64,000 nucleotides of DNA from Notospermus geniculatus (taxonomy: Eukaryota > Nemertea > Pilidiophora > Heteronemertea > Lineidae), in NCBI GenBank assembly GCA_002633025.1, contig NMRB01000239.1, positions 214,318-278,317 of the forward strand, given 5' to 3'. The translations under genes and the position numbers were made by a program. Shown here piece by piece: positions 12,570-26,000 of this stretch (the stretch's first letter is position 1; every line of letters starts with the position of its first letter). The notes beneath the pieces are model-generated. The model was not told where the DNA came from, ran no database searches, and saw only the letters and a list, made by a program, of their open reading frames with translations.

Positions 12570-13486
12570 AAAAGGGCACACATGTCCAAGAGTCCGGACA
12601 AACGTGTGGAGGCTTTTGACTGTGTGAATGAGCCACACAGGTGGATTCTTGTCTGGTTAATACTTACTTCTGTAACAAATCAGTTTACATACCCTCGCCG
12701 AAAAAATACACGAAAAAAACTTGTTGCAGGTAATGGAAGATGCGCTTGTCTGAGTTTGATAATTGCCTACCTGAGGAGCAATGTAACATGCATAGGCCTA
12801 TCAGGTAGGCCTACTGATCGGTAACCATGACCTCTTCTCTCATGGAAAGTTTCCTGCCAAGGTTGCCAACTTCGTCAGCGTGATTTCGCTTCCGCGAGTT
12901 TTGCTGGGGTTTCGTAGGCATGGCTTTAAAATGATGTTCAAGTAACCAAGGGCAAATAAAAGGACCACGGTTTTGCCACTTTTTCTCGACAGCCGGCGCC
13001 ACTCTCCAACCCAGGGACTAACTTCGTTGCCGGAGAATTGGAACGATTTACTACGTTACGTACATTTTGTAATGCACTTTTGTAGTTCGTCTTACTGCCG
13101 CTAGGTGGCTCTTCTACGTTGGCAGTCATATAAAGCATTTGAGATACAATACCGTGCTCCTTTAACGTTCTCCTGGCTGACCTACCAGTGTATTTCGAAG
13201 TCACGTAGGGCCTACATTTCATTTTTTCTGAGGTCCAACAAAATTGACAGCACATGAAAGTATCCTTGGTCGTTCTTCATGATGTCTGACATCCTTCCGG
13301 TGGGTTCGGGGCCTTTCATCTCGAGTTAACTTGAAGGAAGGAATAGGCTTGGCCACTTTTCTCGTACTTGTTTCAAGTATTCGTAGAAGTCAGGGTCAAG
13401 GACATCCTCCCATAGCAGGGCTTGGTCTTGCTCTTCTTCATACACTCGCACACAAGACCCCTGCTGTGGGAGGATGGGTCACAAAG

Positions 13487-13662
13487 TATCCAACGTGGTG
13501 CGCCATCATGTGCACGTCTCGTGCCATAATAAGATTGGGGCACAATACGATCGGCCAACCGAGCAACGAGCGCAAGGCCAATGCGTCCGTCCCTGACGAG
13601 GTTCCAAAACCAACTGAAGAAGGTCCGCCCCGTGCCCATGACGTCACACCACGTTGGATAAA
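13487..13662. mobile_element. Small TIR element
   Basis: TATCCAACGTGGTG at the left is mirrored by CACCACGTTGGATA at the right. Between them lie further paired words (CATCATGTGCACG with CGTGCCCATGACG). It is about 175 bp and explains why overlapping frames appear on both strands here. Confidence 0.6.
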
Positions 13663-14587
13663 GGATTGTCCAAACAGAAACGCTCAATACAAGGTCAATA
13701 TCATTATATTGACATTATGACTAATCGTTATGTTTATGTTTACGTTCTTCCAGTCCATAGTCCTGTGTCACCTCTTCGATCCAATCAAGGCAGATCTGGT
13801 CAATTCTGGTCTGGGCCTGATTGCACCAAAGGTCGTAGTTAAGAACAAAAATGGGTTGCACCATCGATGTCCTTCAGGCTGGACATCTGGACATCGTCCT
13901 AATTTTCCTGTCATACAAAGTTACCACATGTCTTGAGAGGGGTTGTCCCAAATTCCATCTTAGATAAGAACTTAAAGCACCACTGTATTGCCACTTTCTG
14001 TCGACAGCCAGCGCCACTGGTACGATTCTCCAATACTGTAGTTAAGTCTTTCGCCCCAGTGTTGGAGAATGTATGATTACACTACAATGCATTAGTAGCA
14101 TGCGTAGTTTACCAAGTCGTCAATAGAGGTCTCCCTTAATGCGGGTAGGTGTAATGCAGGATATTGGGAAGCAATACTGTGGTCCTTTAAGTTTGGTGCA
14201 ACCGGGCCCTGGTTGGTTCTGGTCTGAACTGTTGACGATTCTCCCTCCCAGCATGTGGCCGGAGTACTGACAGGTCAATTCTGGCATGTTCCAATCACAT
14301 GAAGGAAGGTGACATAACAACCACACTTTGAGGGCAGCATTGGACTGGTTCTTTGCTGTTCTGGCCATGACATTTCCAATGTTGGTTTATCTCCTCCACC
14401 TTGCCTGATTAAATTCTAGAGGCGATAAGATTTCCGCCATCAGCTTGGCCACAGACCAATTCTTCTCTTTGATGTTCTGGTGACCTCACCGCCCATGGTC
14501 TTGGCTCATGATCCCTCTGACCTGATGCCCTCGTTTTTGTGCCAGAGGCAAGTAGTACTTTAGGATGTAAACATTAACCCATCCACC

Positions 14588-14935
14588 CCAGCGGCCAGAG
14601 TCCAGCAGACGGCATCTTCTGTCAAGTTTTCTCACATCCGATGGTTTTGATTGAAAAATATTTGAAGAAAGGTTGTTCTTATCAACCATCTGAAGAATAT
14701 TTCTTCAAATTCTTTCCAATTCATTCGCAAGGATTTTAGAAAACTTAAGCAGAAGATACAGTCCAATTCATTCGCAAGGATGTAAACATTAACTCGTCCT
14801 CCCCAGAGTCCAGCAGACGGCATCTTCTATCAAAGTTTTCTCAAATCCTATGGTATTGATTGAAAAATATTTGAAGAAAGGTTGTTTCTGTGAACCATCT
14901 GAAGAATGTTTCTTCAAATTCTTTCCATTTTATTT
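14588..14935. mobile_element. CAGCAGACGGCATCTTC MITE, two adjacent partial copies
   Basis: Two units each begin near AGTCCAGCAGACGGCATCTT and run on through ATTGAAAAATATTTGAAGAA and CATCTGAAGAATGTTTC. The complete element, with both TIRs, is at 39562-39771 in reverse. Other copies are at 19840-19990 and 36799-36985. The family is partly self-complementary around the TTGAAGAA/TTCTTCAA words. Confidence 0.65.
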
Positions 14936-15260
14936 CCATGACTTTTAAAAAACTTCAACAGAAGATACTGCCTGCTCAAAACATCGCGGCAGATGAACGA
15001 CATAGTCTGACGAAGGGACTATTTTGATATACAGAAACGTGGAAGTCAGTGATCTTACGCGGCTTCGCTCCGTGGAGCGTCCCGATATAAAATGGTCCAA
15101 TGGAAATACATAAAAAGCAAAATATTGCTGCGTCACTTCGTTGTGCGTTCTGAATAAAACGGACTGGGCCTAATATGAAAAGAAAGTGTATTGCATCAGA
15201 AAGTTAAATTTTTAAAAATTGACTGTGAATGTTTCGAATTATATTGAAAGACTTATTTTT
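14932..15260 (+). repeat. 330-bp direct repeat, left copy
   Basis: This block (ATTTCCATGACTTTTAAAAA, on through TATACAGAA, CGTGGAAGTCAGTGATCTTA, and ending in a T-rich run) is repeated with high identity at 16299-16636. The two copies lie exactly either side of the palindrome-bounded element at 15261-16300. Confidence 0.8.
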
Positions 15261-16300
15261 TAGCTCACCGGGGTGAGCTATTGCGATGGTGGTGTGTCCG
15301 TCGTCCGTCGTCGTCGTTGTCCGTTAGCAGGGCACGTTTTGTAACCACTAGGTCAGATGACCTATGACACCAAGTTTCGGTTCGATTCGACTCTCAGCTT
15401 GGCCACCAGGTGGCGGAAACCAAAAACACAAAAAGTGCAGTAACTCCTGAACTAATGAATGGATCTTCTCCAAATTTTTATCATAGGTGTTTCTAATAAG
15501 GATACATAACATATATAAATATATAACGGGTTTTTGATTTGACCTACTTTTCTAGGTCACAGAGGTCAAAGTTCGACAAAAGTGACGAACCTGCCCCAGT
15601 TTGTCATTATTTCACTGAGTGACTTCATATTTTGCATAAACATGCATTGGAGGGGTACCTTTAAAAATACCAAGTTTCGGCACGATTGGACATCCAGTAT
15701 GGCCGCCAGGTGGCGTAACCTGAAAATCAAGTAAGTGCTATTACTCGGGAACGGCTTGATGCAGAGTGCTCAAATTTGATATTTACCTCCCTCTAGATGA
15801 CCTTTACATGCACGTCAAATTTCGGCCTGATTTGAATTCAAACAAGGCCACCAGATGGCGTAACCCAAAAATCATCAAAGTGCGGTAACTCAGGAACGCC
15901 TTAACCCAAAGCGCTCCAATGTGCTGTGTGGCTCCCTGCAGATGACCTTTATGTCCATCTGACGTTATGTCCATCTGACGTTTCGGCCTGATCGGGCATC
16001 CAATATGGCCGCCAGGTGGCGTAACCCGAAAATCATCAAAGTGCTGTAACTCAGGAACGACTTGACCCAAAGCGTTCCAATGTGCTATGTGGTCCCCTGC
16101 AGATGACCTTTATGTGCATGTGAATTTCCGGCCCGATCAGACATCCAATATGGCCGCTAGGTGGCATAACCCAACAATCATTGAAGTCCTGCAACTTGGG
16201 AATGACTTGACCCAGATTGCTCATAACTGACATGTACCTCTCTCTGTCATTACACTGTTATGTCCAAACGAGTGAGCACATGGTCCATGGACCATTTCAT
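15261..16300 (+). mobile_element. Palindrome-bounded element with 145-bp core repeats, copy A
   Basis: It starts TAGCTCACCGGGGTGAGCTA, a 7-bp-arm hairpin, then a CGTCGTC-rich stretch, and ends in the palindrome ATGGTCCATGGACCAT followed by TTCAT. Inside are about three diverged units of the tandem core (keywords GGCCGCCAGGTGGCGTAAC, CAGATGACCTTTATG). Four long copies and one fragment share this layout in the window. No protein is encoded. Hairpins at both ends with a central minisatellite and T-rich flanks resemble non-autonomous Helentrons ('pearl' elements of molluscs, DINE-1 of flies). That assignment is inference, because no autonomous partner is visible. Confidence 0.7.
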
Positions 16301-16636
16301 TTCCATGACTTTTAAAAAACTTCAACAGAAGATACTGCCTGCTCAAAACCTCGCGGCAGATGAATTATACTAGGTCTGACGAAGGGACTATTTTGATATA
16401 CAGAACGTGGAAGTCAGTGATCTTATTCTTACGCCGCTTCGCTTCATGGAGCGTCCTGATATAAAATGGTCCAATGGAAATACATAAAAAGCAAAATATT
16501 GCTGCGTCACTTCTTTGTGCGTTCTGAATAAAACGGACCTGGGCCTAATGAAAAGAAAGTGTATTGCATCAGAAAGTTGAATTTTTAAAAAATTGATTGT
16601 GAATGTTTCGAATTATATTGAAAGACTTATTTTTTT
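16299..16636 (+). repeat. 330-bp direct repeat, right copy
   Basis: This is the second copy of the block at 14932-15260, differing by scattered substitutions and small indels. It starts immediately after the end of the palindrome-bounded element and ends in the same T-rich run (GAAAGACTTATTTTTT). It carries no gene. Confidence 0.8.
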
Positions 16637-17340
16637 TGTGAATATCATGTCATGAAAGAAAGGGTAGGCCTAGGTTTCGCTGTAAACAGATGTGTGGGAG
16701 AAAACCACATGGATCTAATGCATACAAAATAAAACGATGGTGAGTGATAATTCGAAGTGCCAACAGCTGCAGGCAATACTTCACTTTGAATTGAATGAAT
16801 AATTCCCTATGCAGTGTTTTCGTCAAAGTGTGAGTTCGTGGCATGGAGAATGACGTGGTCTGTTGTGGTGTGTTTTGTGTTCGGAAAATTTGGGAATATG
16901 TGAAGTGGTGCCGTTTTAATTTTATGCTTTTGTAGCTATTTTAATGTTCCATGTTCCAGGAGTTTCTGTGAGGTGTCCAGAGTGTGGAATCATAAGGTCA
17001 TCCCATATGCTCTGATTGACAAGTTTTGTCATTGTTGGTATACTTCATGGCTTGTTTTCGTGACTTCATCACCGTTCAGACCAGCTTCTACAAAATTCAT
17101 TAGGGGTACCTGACCTAAGTCCCAGACATTGTGTTGCTATGGCAACCACAGACTGGGACTAAGACCAATCAAAATTTTCTGATATTTGAATTCTTGCCTC
17201 TGCTGGAAAGAGATAGGCCTACATACTCAGTGGACTGAGGAGGCCAAAATCAACCCCTACAAAAGCAGCATCGTATAATGCATGATTGATGCATGAATGC
17301 AGCATATTGCCAAGATTAGGGACTTTAGTCCGTCGCATGG

Positions 17341-17485
17341 GAGTTCCTCGTGCCTCTAACAGGGGCAAGTAAACCAAGACCAGGCATGCCGGGAAGGTGG
17401 GGAACATGAGTAGCTTGAGATGGCCTCTTCCAAACTTACCAGGGGGAATAATGCTATGGCTTCGGCCCTGATGGAAAACTACCGG
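17341..17485 (+). repeat. S1 SINE 3' fragment
   Basis: GAACATGAGTAGCTTGAGAT and GGCCTCTTCC, followed by AATAATGCTATGGCTTCGGC, match the 3' half of the SINE at 25011-25270. The promoter-bearing head is absent. Confidence 0.6.
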
Positions 17486-20067
17486 AAATACAAATCAAGG
17501 GCCTGAATAGGTCACCATGATCAGTGGAAAACTTTTGACCCAGTCACAGTATATAAACACCCTGATGGCCATGACAGCTGACATACTTGGCCTCATACTT
17601 TAGAACATTCTATCTTTCATAATATGCGGCCATCATGATCAGATCGAGGATGGACGACCGACCTTGTATCTTATTATGTCTAATTATTTATTGGCGCACT
17701 GGAAATTTCCACTGACGTGACTGGCGTGCTCGAGTAGCTGTGCTCGGTGCGTGGATGGGAATAATCCTCCTATTGTGCGATGTGCTTTATCCACAGTCGT
17801 GCATCAATCCATGTCATGTTTGAGACCTGTACATGGTGGTCCAAAAAATGTTAGGTGGTCATAATCAGTTGGCCTGGACAACCCTTTGGTCGGACTGCGT
17901 CTCAATTTTGGGACATTTTTGCATCCTCCACTCTTCAATGTTCGGCCCTTCCAAAAAAAGTTTACTTCCAACTGTGCAGTTTCAGTATCTGTTGCAGAAC
18001 CCCAGGCATCACTCCTGATTGGCCGTATTACCCCCTGGTAATGGTCCCTCTTCACCAGCTGTTGAAGTCATCAAACTACCTGGAATATTTCCACTGGCTG
18101 CCACTTATAAAATCTATATTCTAAATGGTATGGTTGGCTTGAAGTTATAATCTGCCGTAGAAATCTGGCAAGTTGCCAGAGGATTTTAAATTTTGATCCG
18201 TGACGTCAAAATATAGGCAGGCTATACTAATAGTAATACCGTTCAATCAGTAGGACTTTGTTACATGTTTTGGTTACAGACTGAGATATATCAGAGGTCA
18301 CAGGTTATCATGGTCATTGCGCTCGCAGACTGTGTGCTGCTGTTGACGAAAAATCTTGCTGAGGTAGGTAGCACACAAGATTCCGTGCTACAATTACTGT
18401 TTGTCCTCGCTTGGGTTGAGCCTAATATCAATAAAGTTAGTGACCTGTCTGGTTGAATGACCCATAAGAAATTGGAACATACTTATATAAAATAAGCTTT
18501 GAAATCAATTTAAAAGTATATATAAATAAAAATATATATAATAACTGTCACAGTTGAATGAATCTGTGAATTATTGGAGTTACATTGTAAGTGCGGGCCG
18601 GGGATGTCAACAAATAAACACATGGCTACCATGGCTCATGCGTCATTTGCTACAAATTCATTCCAAAACGGCATTAATTTTTTATGAAAGAAGACCCGTA
18701 GTTGTGAGTAGACCACCTGCGGATGCTGGTGGCTTGTCCCATCTTTTGTAATAGAAGCGGGTCAGAGTTAATAATTCGGTTGGTTACATGTCTGCGTCCT
18801 AATTAGAACTAAACATGCTAAAGGCAAAGGAAGTACGTGATGATGTCTATGTCGTGTCTGTGAACCAACCGGTTCCTGCCATGTTCTGGATATTTGTATC
18901 ACTTCCGTGCATTCTTTTTCACTCGCTGATGGATTTCATCGCATTTTTCTGCTGATCTCTGTGGGAGGGACACCTCTGGATACTCGGTTCCTGGAATCTC
19001 GGAATCTCTCACATTCCCTGTCCAAATGAACAGATCTGCATGGGGAGTATGGGGGTAGGCCTAGTCTATATGAGTTATAAGATAGGAACTGAAGGTACGT
19101 TCACCCCATATTAATTACCGGATTCTGTGTGGGTTTTGCAGTGGTTCCCATAAGCAATAGCATGAATGGTTTCAATGCTATTCTATGAAGAAATCCTGCG
19201 ACATACCAGTTCTCCCGCACGATTTCTTTGTGAACGCTTCATTGAAATAGGGGTGAACAGATTGGCTTGCGGGGAACTGCTAGCTGCAAAATGCACCGGA
19301 CTTTTGTTTCGGTGTGAACGCACCTTCCGTTTTATGCCTTAAAATCCAAAATTGAACACTGAGTGAGGTATAGGCCTAATTCTGCCAAGAAAATATGGAC
19401 TTTTCTCGGTCAACTGGACTGTTCTTGGCCCGTTAGCTTTCTGTTCACACGGAGTCTGGATCGAGGCCGGTTCACTTGCTCTTTGTACCGTGAAAAAGCC
19501 ATGTGACCTGTATTATCCTTCCCTTTTCATGGTAGAAAAAATAAGTGAACTGGCAGCGAACCGGATCAAAAATAGGCCTGTAAATAAAAAGGCATACTTT
19601 GCCTTTTGGGAGAGTTCCTAGAATGTTTCACACACATATTACATAACTTATTACGCAGTATCACATGGAATATTATCTAAATTCAGGATGTAAATAAAAC
19701 AGTTTGGACAGGATCTAACATTTAGGTAGGTTGTCAGCATGTCTGCTTTTGTCAAAATTTTCTCGGATCTTTTGGAACTGATTGAAAAATATTTGAAGAA
19801 ATGTTGTGTTACAGCACTGGCAGAGGTAGGTTGTTTGAGCACGTCTGCTATCAGAGTCCAGCAGACGTCATCTTCTGTCAAAATTTTCTCACATCTTGTG
19901 GTACTGATTGAAAAATATTTGAAGAGATGTTGTTCCTATCAACCATCTGAAGAATGTTTCTTCAAATTTCTTCCAAATACTTGCCCAGCCATCTGAAAAC
20001 TTTGGATTTTTATCTAGTTTCAATGTCTGTAAAAGCGTATTTTCATCGCTGTTTATTTCACTTTCAG

Positions 20068-23000
20068 GTGCCTTCCTGATTCCATACGTTGTGATGTTAA
20101 CCTTCACCGGTGTACCACTCTTCTTCATGGAGCTGTCGTTCGGCCAGTTCGCCAGCTCGGGTGTTGTGTCCATTTGGAAAATCAGTCCGCTCTTCCAAGG
20201 TTTGTATTCGCGGATATAAACTTGTTGTGTCGGACGAGGGCAGGGCCGATTACGACATCGCACGCTAGAAACAGACAATTTGTAACATCTGGTACATGCT
20301 AGAAACAGACAATTTGTAACATCTGGTACATAAAGATGATACCTCCGTGATCAATAATTGTCTTGTCCTGCGTGGGAAGGGCAGGAACAGATGACGTCAG
20401 CGTGTTTTGTTTCCTGTCATCGATCATGGTGATGTTGATTCTGTGCTCAGGTCTGTTTTGGATTATTATTACATGTAGTTACGATTATCCTGATATTGAT
20501 ACTGTCACGAACAAAATGTGTCATGAATGTGTTGCTAAAAAGGAAGATGATGTCGTGTTGGTCTCTGATATCGACTGATACTGATATCGACTGATACTGC
20601 TATCGACTGATACTGATATCAACTGATACTGATAATCGACTGATACTGATATCGACTGATACTGATATATCGACTAATACTGCTATCGACTGATACTGCT
20701 ATCGGCTGATATTGATATCGATTGATACTGATATTGACTGAAACTATATTGGCTGATACTGATATATGGACTAATGCAGATATCGGCTGATGTTGATGTC
20801 GACGGACACCGATATTGACTGGTATTGATATCAACTGATATTTATCAGTGTATCAGTCGATATCAATATCAGTATGATATGATATCAGTGACACTGATAT
20901 CATATCATACTGATATTGATATCGACTGATACACTGATATTTAGATGTTATGTCATGGCTATTTCTGTATGCTCCCCGGTATCCTCCCCCGTGAGTTGGT
21001 ATTCTCCCGAGACCCGATATATGTATCCCCAGGGTAATACAGTTTCGCTAGGCCTACAGGGTCGGAGAATGCCCCGACCCCGAGCAAGTTCCGAAGAACG
21101 TCATGACGTCACGTCACAGCGTCAACGTAGTGTCGGCCTGTACATCCATGCATGCACGTAGCCGCGGACGTCAGGGACTGGCTGGCAAAAAGGGGACTGA
21201 CATCATGATGATTCCACGGGACGTGTTACTTTTTGCTTCCACGGCAGTCACGCGCGAGGAGGCAGCCAGCAAGAGATGTAGGCCTAAATGCAAACATCCA
21301 TATCTATAGAAGAGAAACGCTGGGCTACGCACTGGTATGCTTTCCTAAACACAGTCACTCACAGGCTAAGCCTGTCTGCAGTCAACTCCGCCATATTGCT
21401 AACCCAACTTACTCACAGTCAGCTTGTCGGCTGGGCCTACAGTGAGATTCTGGCCCTGCCTCGGAATAAAGGCTATAGTACGCCTAAATGCTGGCCTAGC
21501 GTACAGATGCATTTGAATTATTCTAAAACTGGATTAAAAAGCATTTCCTAGACTCCAGTGAGCTCGACCTGAATGCCTGAGGCTGAGGAACACGGTTGCT
21601 ATGCATAACAACCTCTGATTGGCTGAAACAGTCAGGGGCCTGTATGACTCCCAGGGTCACGTACAGGCGTGTACGTGACCCTCATTCTGACAGCCAATGA
21701 AAATTCAGCCATTCCTGTGATATTTCCCTGCTGAATTTGATATGTGGTGGCAATTTTTTGTCGTATGCGGGCGACTTTTACTATAGACATAGGATACTGA
21801 AAGATATGATACTGATACTGATATCAACTGATACTGATATAAACTGATACTGATATCAACTGATACTGATATAAACTGATACTGATATAAACTGATATTG
21901 ACTGATGTCAACTGATACTGATATTGACTGATACTGATATCGACTGATATCAACTGATGCTGAGGTTGCTGATACTAGGTTAACTGATACTGATATCACC
22001 CGATACTGATAACAACTGAAAGGCCTACCAATGGTATGCTGATAGAAATCTATTATCACTTGAGAATGAGTGGCAACTTCCTTCTTTAACATTTTGAACT
22101 CACCCGCACAAACTACTTGACATTGGAATACTTCAGGCTCTTGAACTTGTAACTAAAACTATGATAAAAAATATATGTATGTCACCAGTTTTATTAGCTC
22201 ACTGGGGTGAGCTATTACGATGGTGCAGCGTCCGTCGTCCGTCGTCGTCCGTCGTCGTCGTTGTCCGTTAGCAGGGCACGTTTCGTAACCGCTGGAGCTA
22301 TTGATCTGAAACTTGGTACATATATACCCCTAGGTCAGATGACCCACGACACCAAGTTTCGGTCCGATTCGACTCTCAGTTTGGCCACCAGGTGGCGGAA
22401 ACCAAAAACACAAAAAGTACAATAACTCCTGAACTAATGACTAGATCATCTTCAAATTTTTATCATAGGTGTAGCTAATAAGGATACATAACATATATAA
22501 CGGGTTTTTGATTTGACCTACTTTTCAAGGTCACAGAGGTCAAAGTTCGACAAAAGTGACGAACCTGCCACAGTTTGTCATTATTTCACCGAGCAACTTC
22601 ATATCTTGCATANNNNNNNNNNNNNNNNNNNNNNNNNNNNNNNNNNNNNNNNNNNNNNNNNNNNNNNNNNNNNNNNNNNNNNNNNNNNNNNNNNNNNNNN
22701 NNNNNNNNNNNNNNNCCGAAAATCATCAAAGTGCTGTAACTCAGGAACGACTTGACCCAAAGCGCTCCAATGTGCTATGTGGTCACCTGCAGATGACCTT
22801 TATGTGCATGTGAAGTTTCGGTCCGATCGGACATCCAATATGGCCGCCAGGTGGCGTAAGCCGAAAATCATCAAAGTGCTGGTACTCAGGAACGACTTAA
22901 CCCAAAGCGCTCCAATGTGCTATGTGGCCCCCTGCAGATGACCTTTATGTGCATGTGAAGTTTCGGCCCGATCGGACATCCAATATGCCCGCCAGGTGGC

Positions 23001-26000
23001 GTAACCCGAAAATCATCAAAGTGCTGTAACTCAGGAACGACTTGACCCAAAGCGCTCCAATGTGCTATGTGGTCCCCTGCAGATGACCTTTATGTGCATG
23101 TGAAGTTTCGGCCCGATCGGACATTCAATATGGCCGCCAGGTGGCATAACCCAAAAATCAACAAAGTCTTTTCTGGGAATGACTTGACCCAGATTGCTCA
23201 TAACTGATATGTACCTCCCTCTGTCATTAGACTATTATGTCCAACCCAGTGAGCACATGGTCCATGGACCATTTCATGGAATTTTACCAGAAATGTGCAG
23301 GATTTTCCTGGTCCTGATGCACTTTAGTGCCCGATTAAATTGCAGGTATTTGGGGATTTACAGATACATGTAAATAAGTTTTCCTTATTGGAACATAGAA
23401 GTTTTTCTGTCAGCAAAACAGTCTAGGCAGTTGTCAGTCATAAGGTGTCCATATATGAAGTTCCATGGAACAGCATTTGTGAAATTATTTTGAAGTATGA
23501 CATGTTGGTATGGTAATTTATTTACCTCACTCACACATGTCCAATACTCACACCTACGTACGTACGGCACAGATGTGGCAGGTATAAACCGAGGTGTTGA
23601 ATCAATAATTTCATGCAGAGTATTTATGGTATTGTAATCTATATGTGGCAAAAACAAATTTTTACCATGCGAGTCAGTCTTGACACTAGATGATTAGACT
23701 CACTCGAAGTTGTGAGTTCATGGCATCTGCCTGGGCGAAAGAGTGCCAAACAAGTGGTATTAAAACATTATCATGTTGTAATAAACCTCAGCAAAATGGC
23801 AGTAGATAATATGCCCGAGATAAGTCACTGCCAAGTTAGCGTTCTGAGAACTGGGTGTGGCACTCTACCTGGTAGTATACAGTGCATTTAATGGCACTGT
23901 TCTACATGAGTTTTCTTGTGCGACTTGGCTATGGGTTGGCACTCAACTGTTGAAAATTATAAACTGTCATTTGTGAGAGCAAAAGCAGGCACTTGTCGCA
24001 GGTGATCATGATTGGTCATCAGTTTACTCAACTATTATCACTGCTGTCCACTACTTTTGCCAACCTGCAGAGACGTACCGGTACATTTCAGCTGTTGTAT
24101 TGTATTACGGCCATTACCCTTTCCTCAGTTGTGACTTGTGCCTGACTTTTGCTAGATCGGGGCACATCTTGTGTCCCTGGTCTCGGCGTAAGTCATATTA
24201 GGAAAACCAACAATGGTAAATTGCCCATTGAGAGCCAATTTGCATAAGAAAACATTCACCTGGAAGCCGTTAACAAGAATTCTATCAGTGTTTCATAAAA
24301 TAGTATTATAGATGTTGGTGCGGTTGACGAAAGTGATGGGCAAATGTACCTGATGACCTGTCTTCACAAAATATGTGTGAAAAGTAAAAGACTCACTGCT
24401 AAACCAAAACAAAAACAAAATTAGTTGTAAATAATTGATGAAAAGAGAACTCGTCCATGCCGTCTGCTTGTAATTGTGTCTGATTGGCTGACCCCGTTCT
24501 AGTTTCTACTTGCGTGGTAAAATTTGTCAGGTTTTTTCCCGTAGACAGGTTTCATGGTAGACACATTTCATGACCAGAATTCCTTGAAATTGTTCAGTCA
24601 TGCTAGATGCTTGTCTCATCCAGAATGAAATGGTAATAAATTTGTTTGAGCCAGACAGACTACCCGCTACTGACACCTGGTATAAGTAAACGGTACTAAA
24701 TATTGGCATAAATTATGGGGAGGTGGGTGTGGTGGTTGCAGCAGCGGTTGGATAATGTTGCAGACTTTGTTACGTGATACATGCACTGCCAAAAAAATGG
24801 AGATTGATTTTGAGATAAACATGATCAGTTTTTCAGCTGTGACCCACCCACTTAAACGAATATCCATGTTAGGAATGGTTATGTAGGAACTATGGGAGGT
24901 TATAACGGCAATAAAGACGTGTAAATACAAAATGTAGAGGTTTTAAGTCGTGAGCTTGAGTTGTGGTGTGATCTTTAGCCATAGCCGACCTCTCACCCCC
25001 ATCTGCTGAGGAGCCTTGATAGCCTAGTTGTTACCACGTCTGCTTAGCAAGCGGCAGGTCCGGGGTTCGAATCCGGCCCGGGCCATATGGGGCTAATCAT
25101 CTTGGCTCTTCACATCTATCACATGGGACAGTAACCTGTGGTGCCTTGTACCTTATTCCTTTGCAAGGGCAAGGACCCCATCCAAGTGAGGAACATGAGT
25201 AGCTTGAGATGGCCTCTTCCATACTAATACTTTAGGGCCAATAATGCTATGACTTCAGCCCTGACGGAATTGTAATACAAATGCAAATCCCACATTTTGC
25301 TGACCTGTAGCATTCTATTGTATGTCCCCTTCTGTCGTTTCAGGTATTGGCTGGGGCATGTTCACTGTCTCCTTCTTCGTCGGGGTCTACTACAACATGA
25401 TCATCGCCTGGACGCTGTATTATATCTTCGCGTCGTTCACGGCGCAAGTACCGTGGGCCACGTGTGGAAATGACTGGAATACGCCAGGTATGTAGGTCCC
25501 ACCCGGCGCTGCTCCACGTGAGTGGTGTTTTTGCAGATGAGGTGTTCAAACTTCTGAACAATTCAGGCGGAATTCAGACGGGTGTTTAGCAATACGTGGA
25601 TTTAAACAGCTTTATGTTGGTCAAACATTCCTGTTACCAACCTGATCAGTTGGGGCCTAATTGCGTCTTGTGAAACATCTGTTAAAAATGCTGCCCTGTA
25701 GGCCTGATGTATTATGCATGTTTTTACTGTCCGTGAATTGGAATTGTTATGAATTAAACATGTCTGAACTTGAAATGTTGCCCACTTGCTGATCGCAATG
25801 ATTGCAAATCTCAGCATGTATGAGGATGTGCTTGGGGCAAATTGAACTGAAAATCAACCATTCATCTATAAAATGCTCAATAGTTCTGCTTTAAATCAGT
25901 AGCATTTTTCAACATTTCACAAAAAAGTTGGGGCATGGTGTCCTACTTTACATGATATTAACACTTTCACCGCCAGACTTTTTTCAACATTTTTTTAACA

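Noticed and set aside
13331-13720. 129-residue plus-strand frame opposite a 104-residue minus-strand frame
   Set aside because: A TIR element at 13487-13662 creates both. No recognisable domain or splice sites.
14932-16636. An LTR retrotransposon with 330-bp LTRs
   Set aside because: The interior is a non-coding element known from other sites without these flanks. There is no reverse transcriptase, primer-binding site or polypurine tract, and no TG..CA ends.
25011-25086. A tRNA gene
   Set aside because: The A and B boxes are good, but a shared body follows and many copies exist, several truncated. The fold is not a clean cloverleaf. It is a tRNA-derived SINE.
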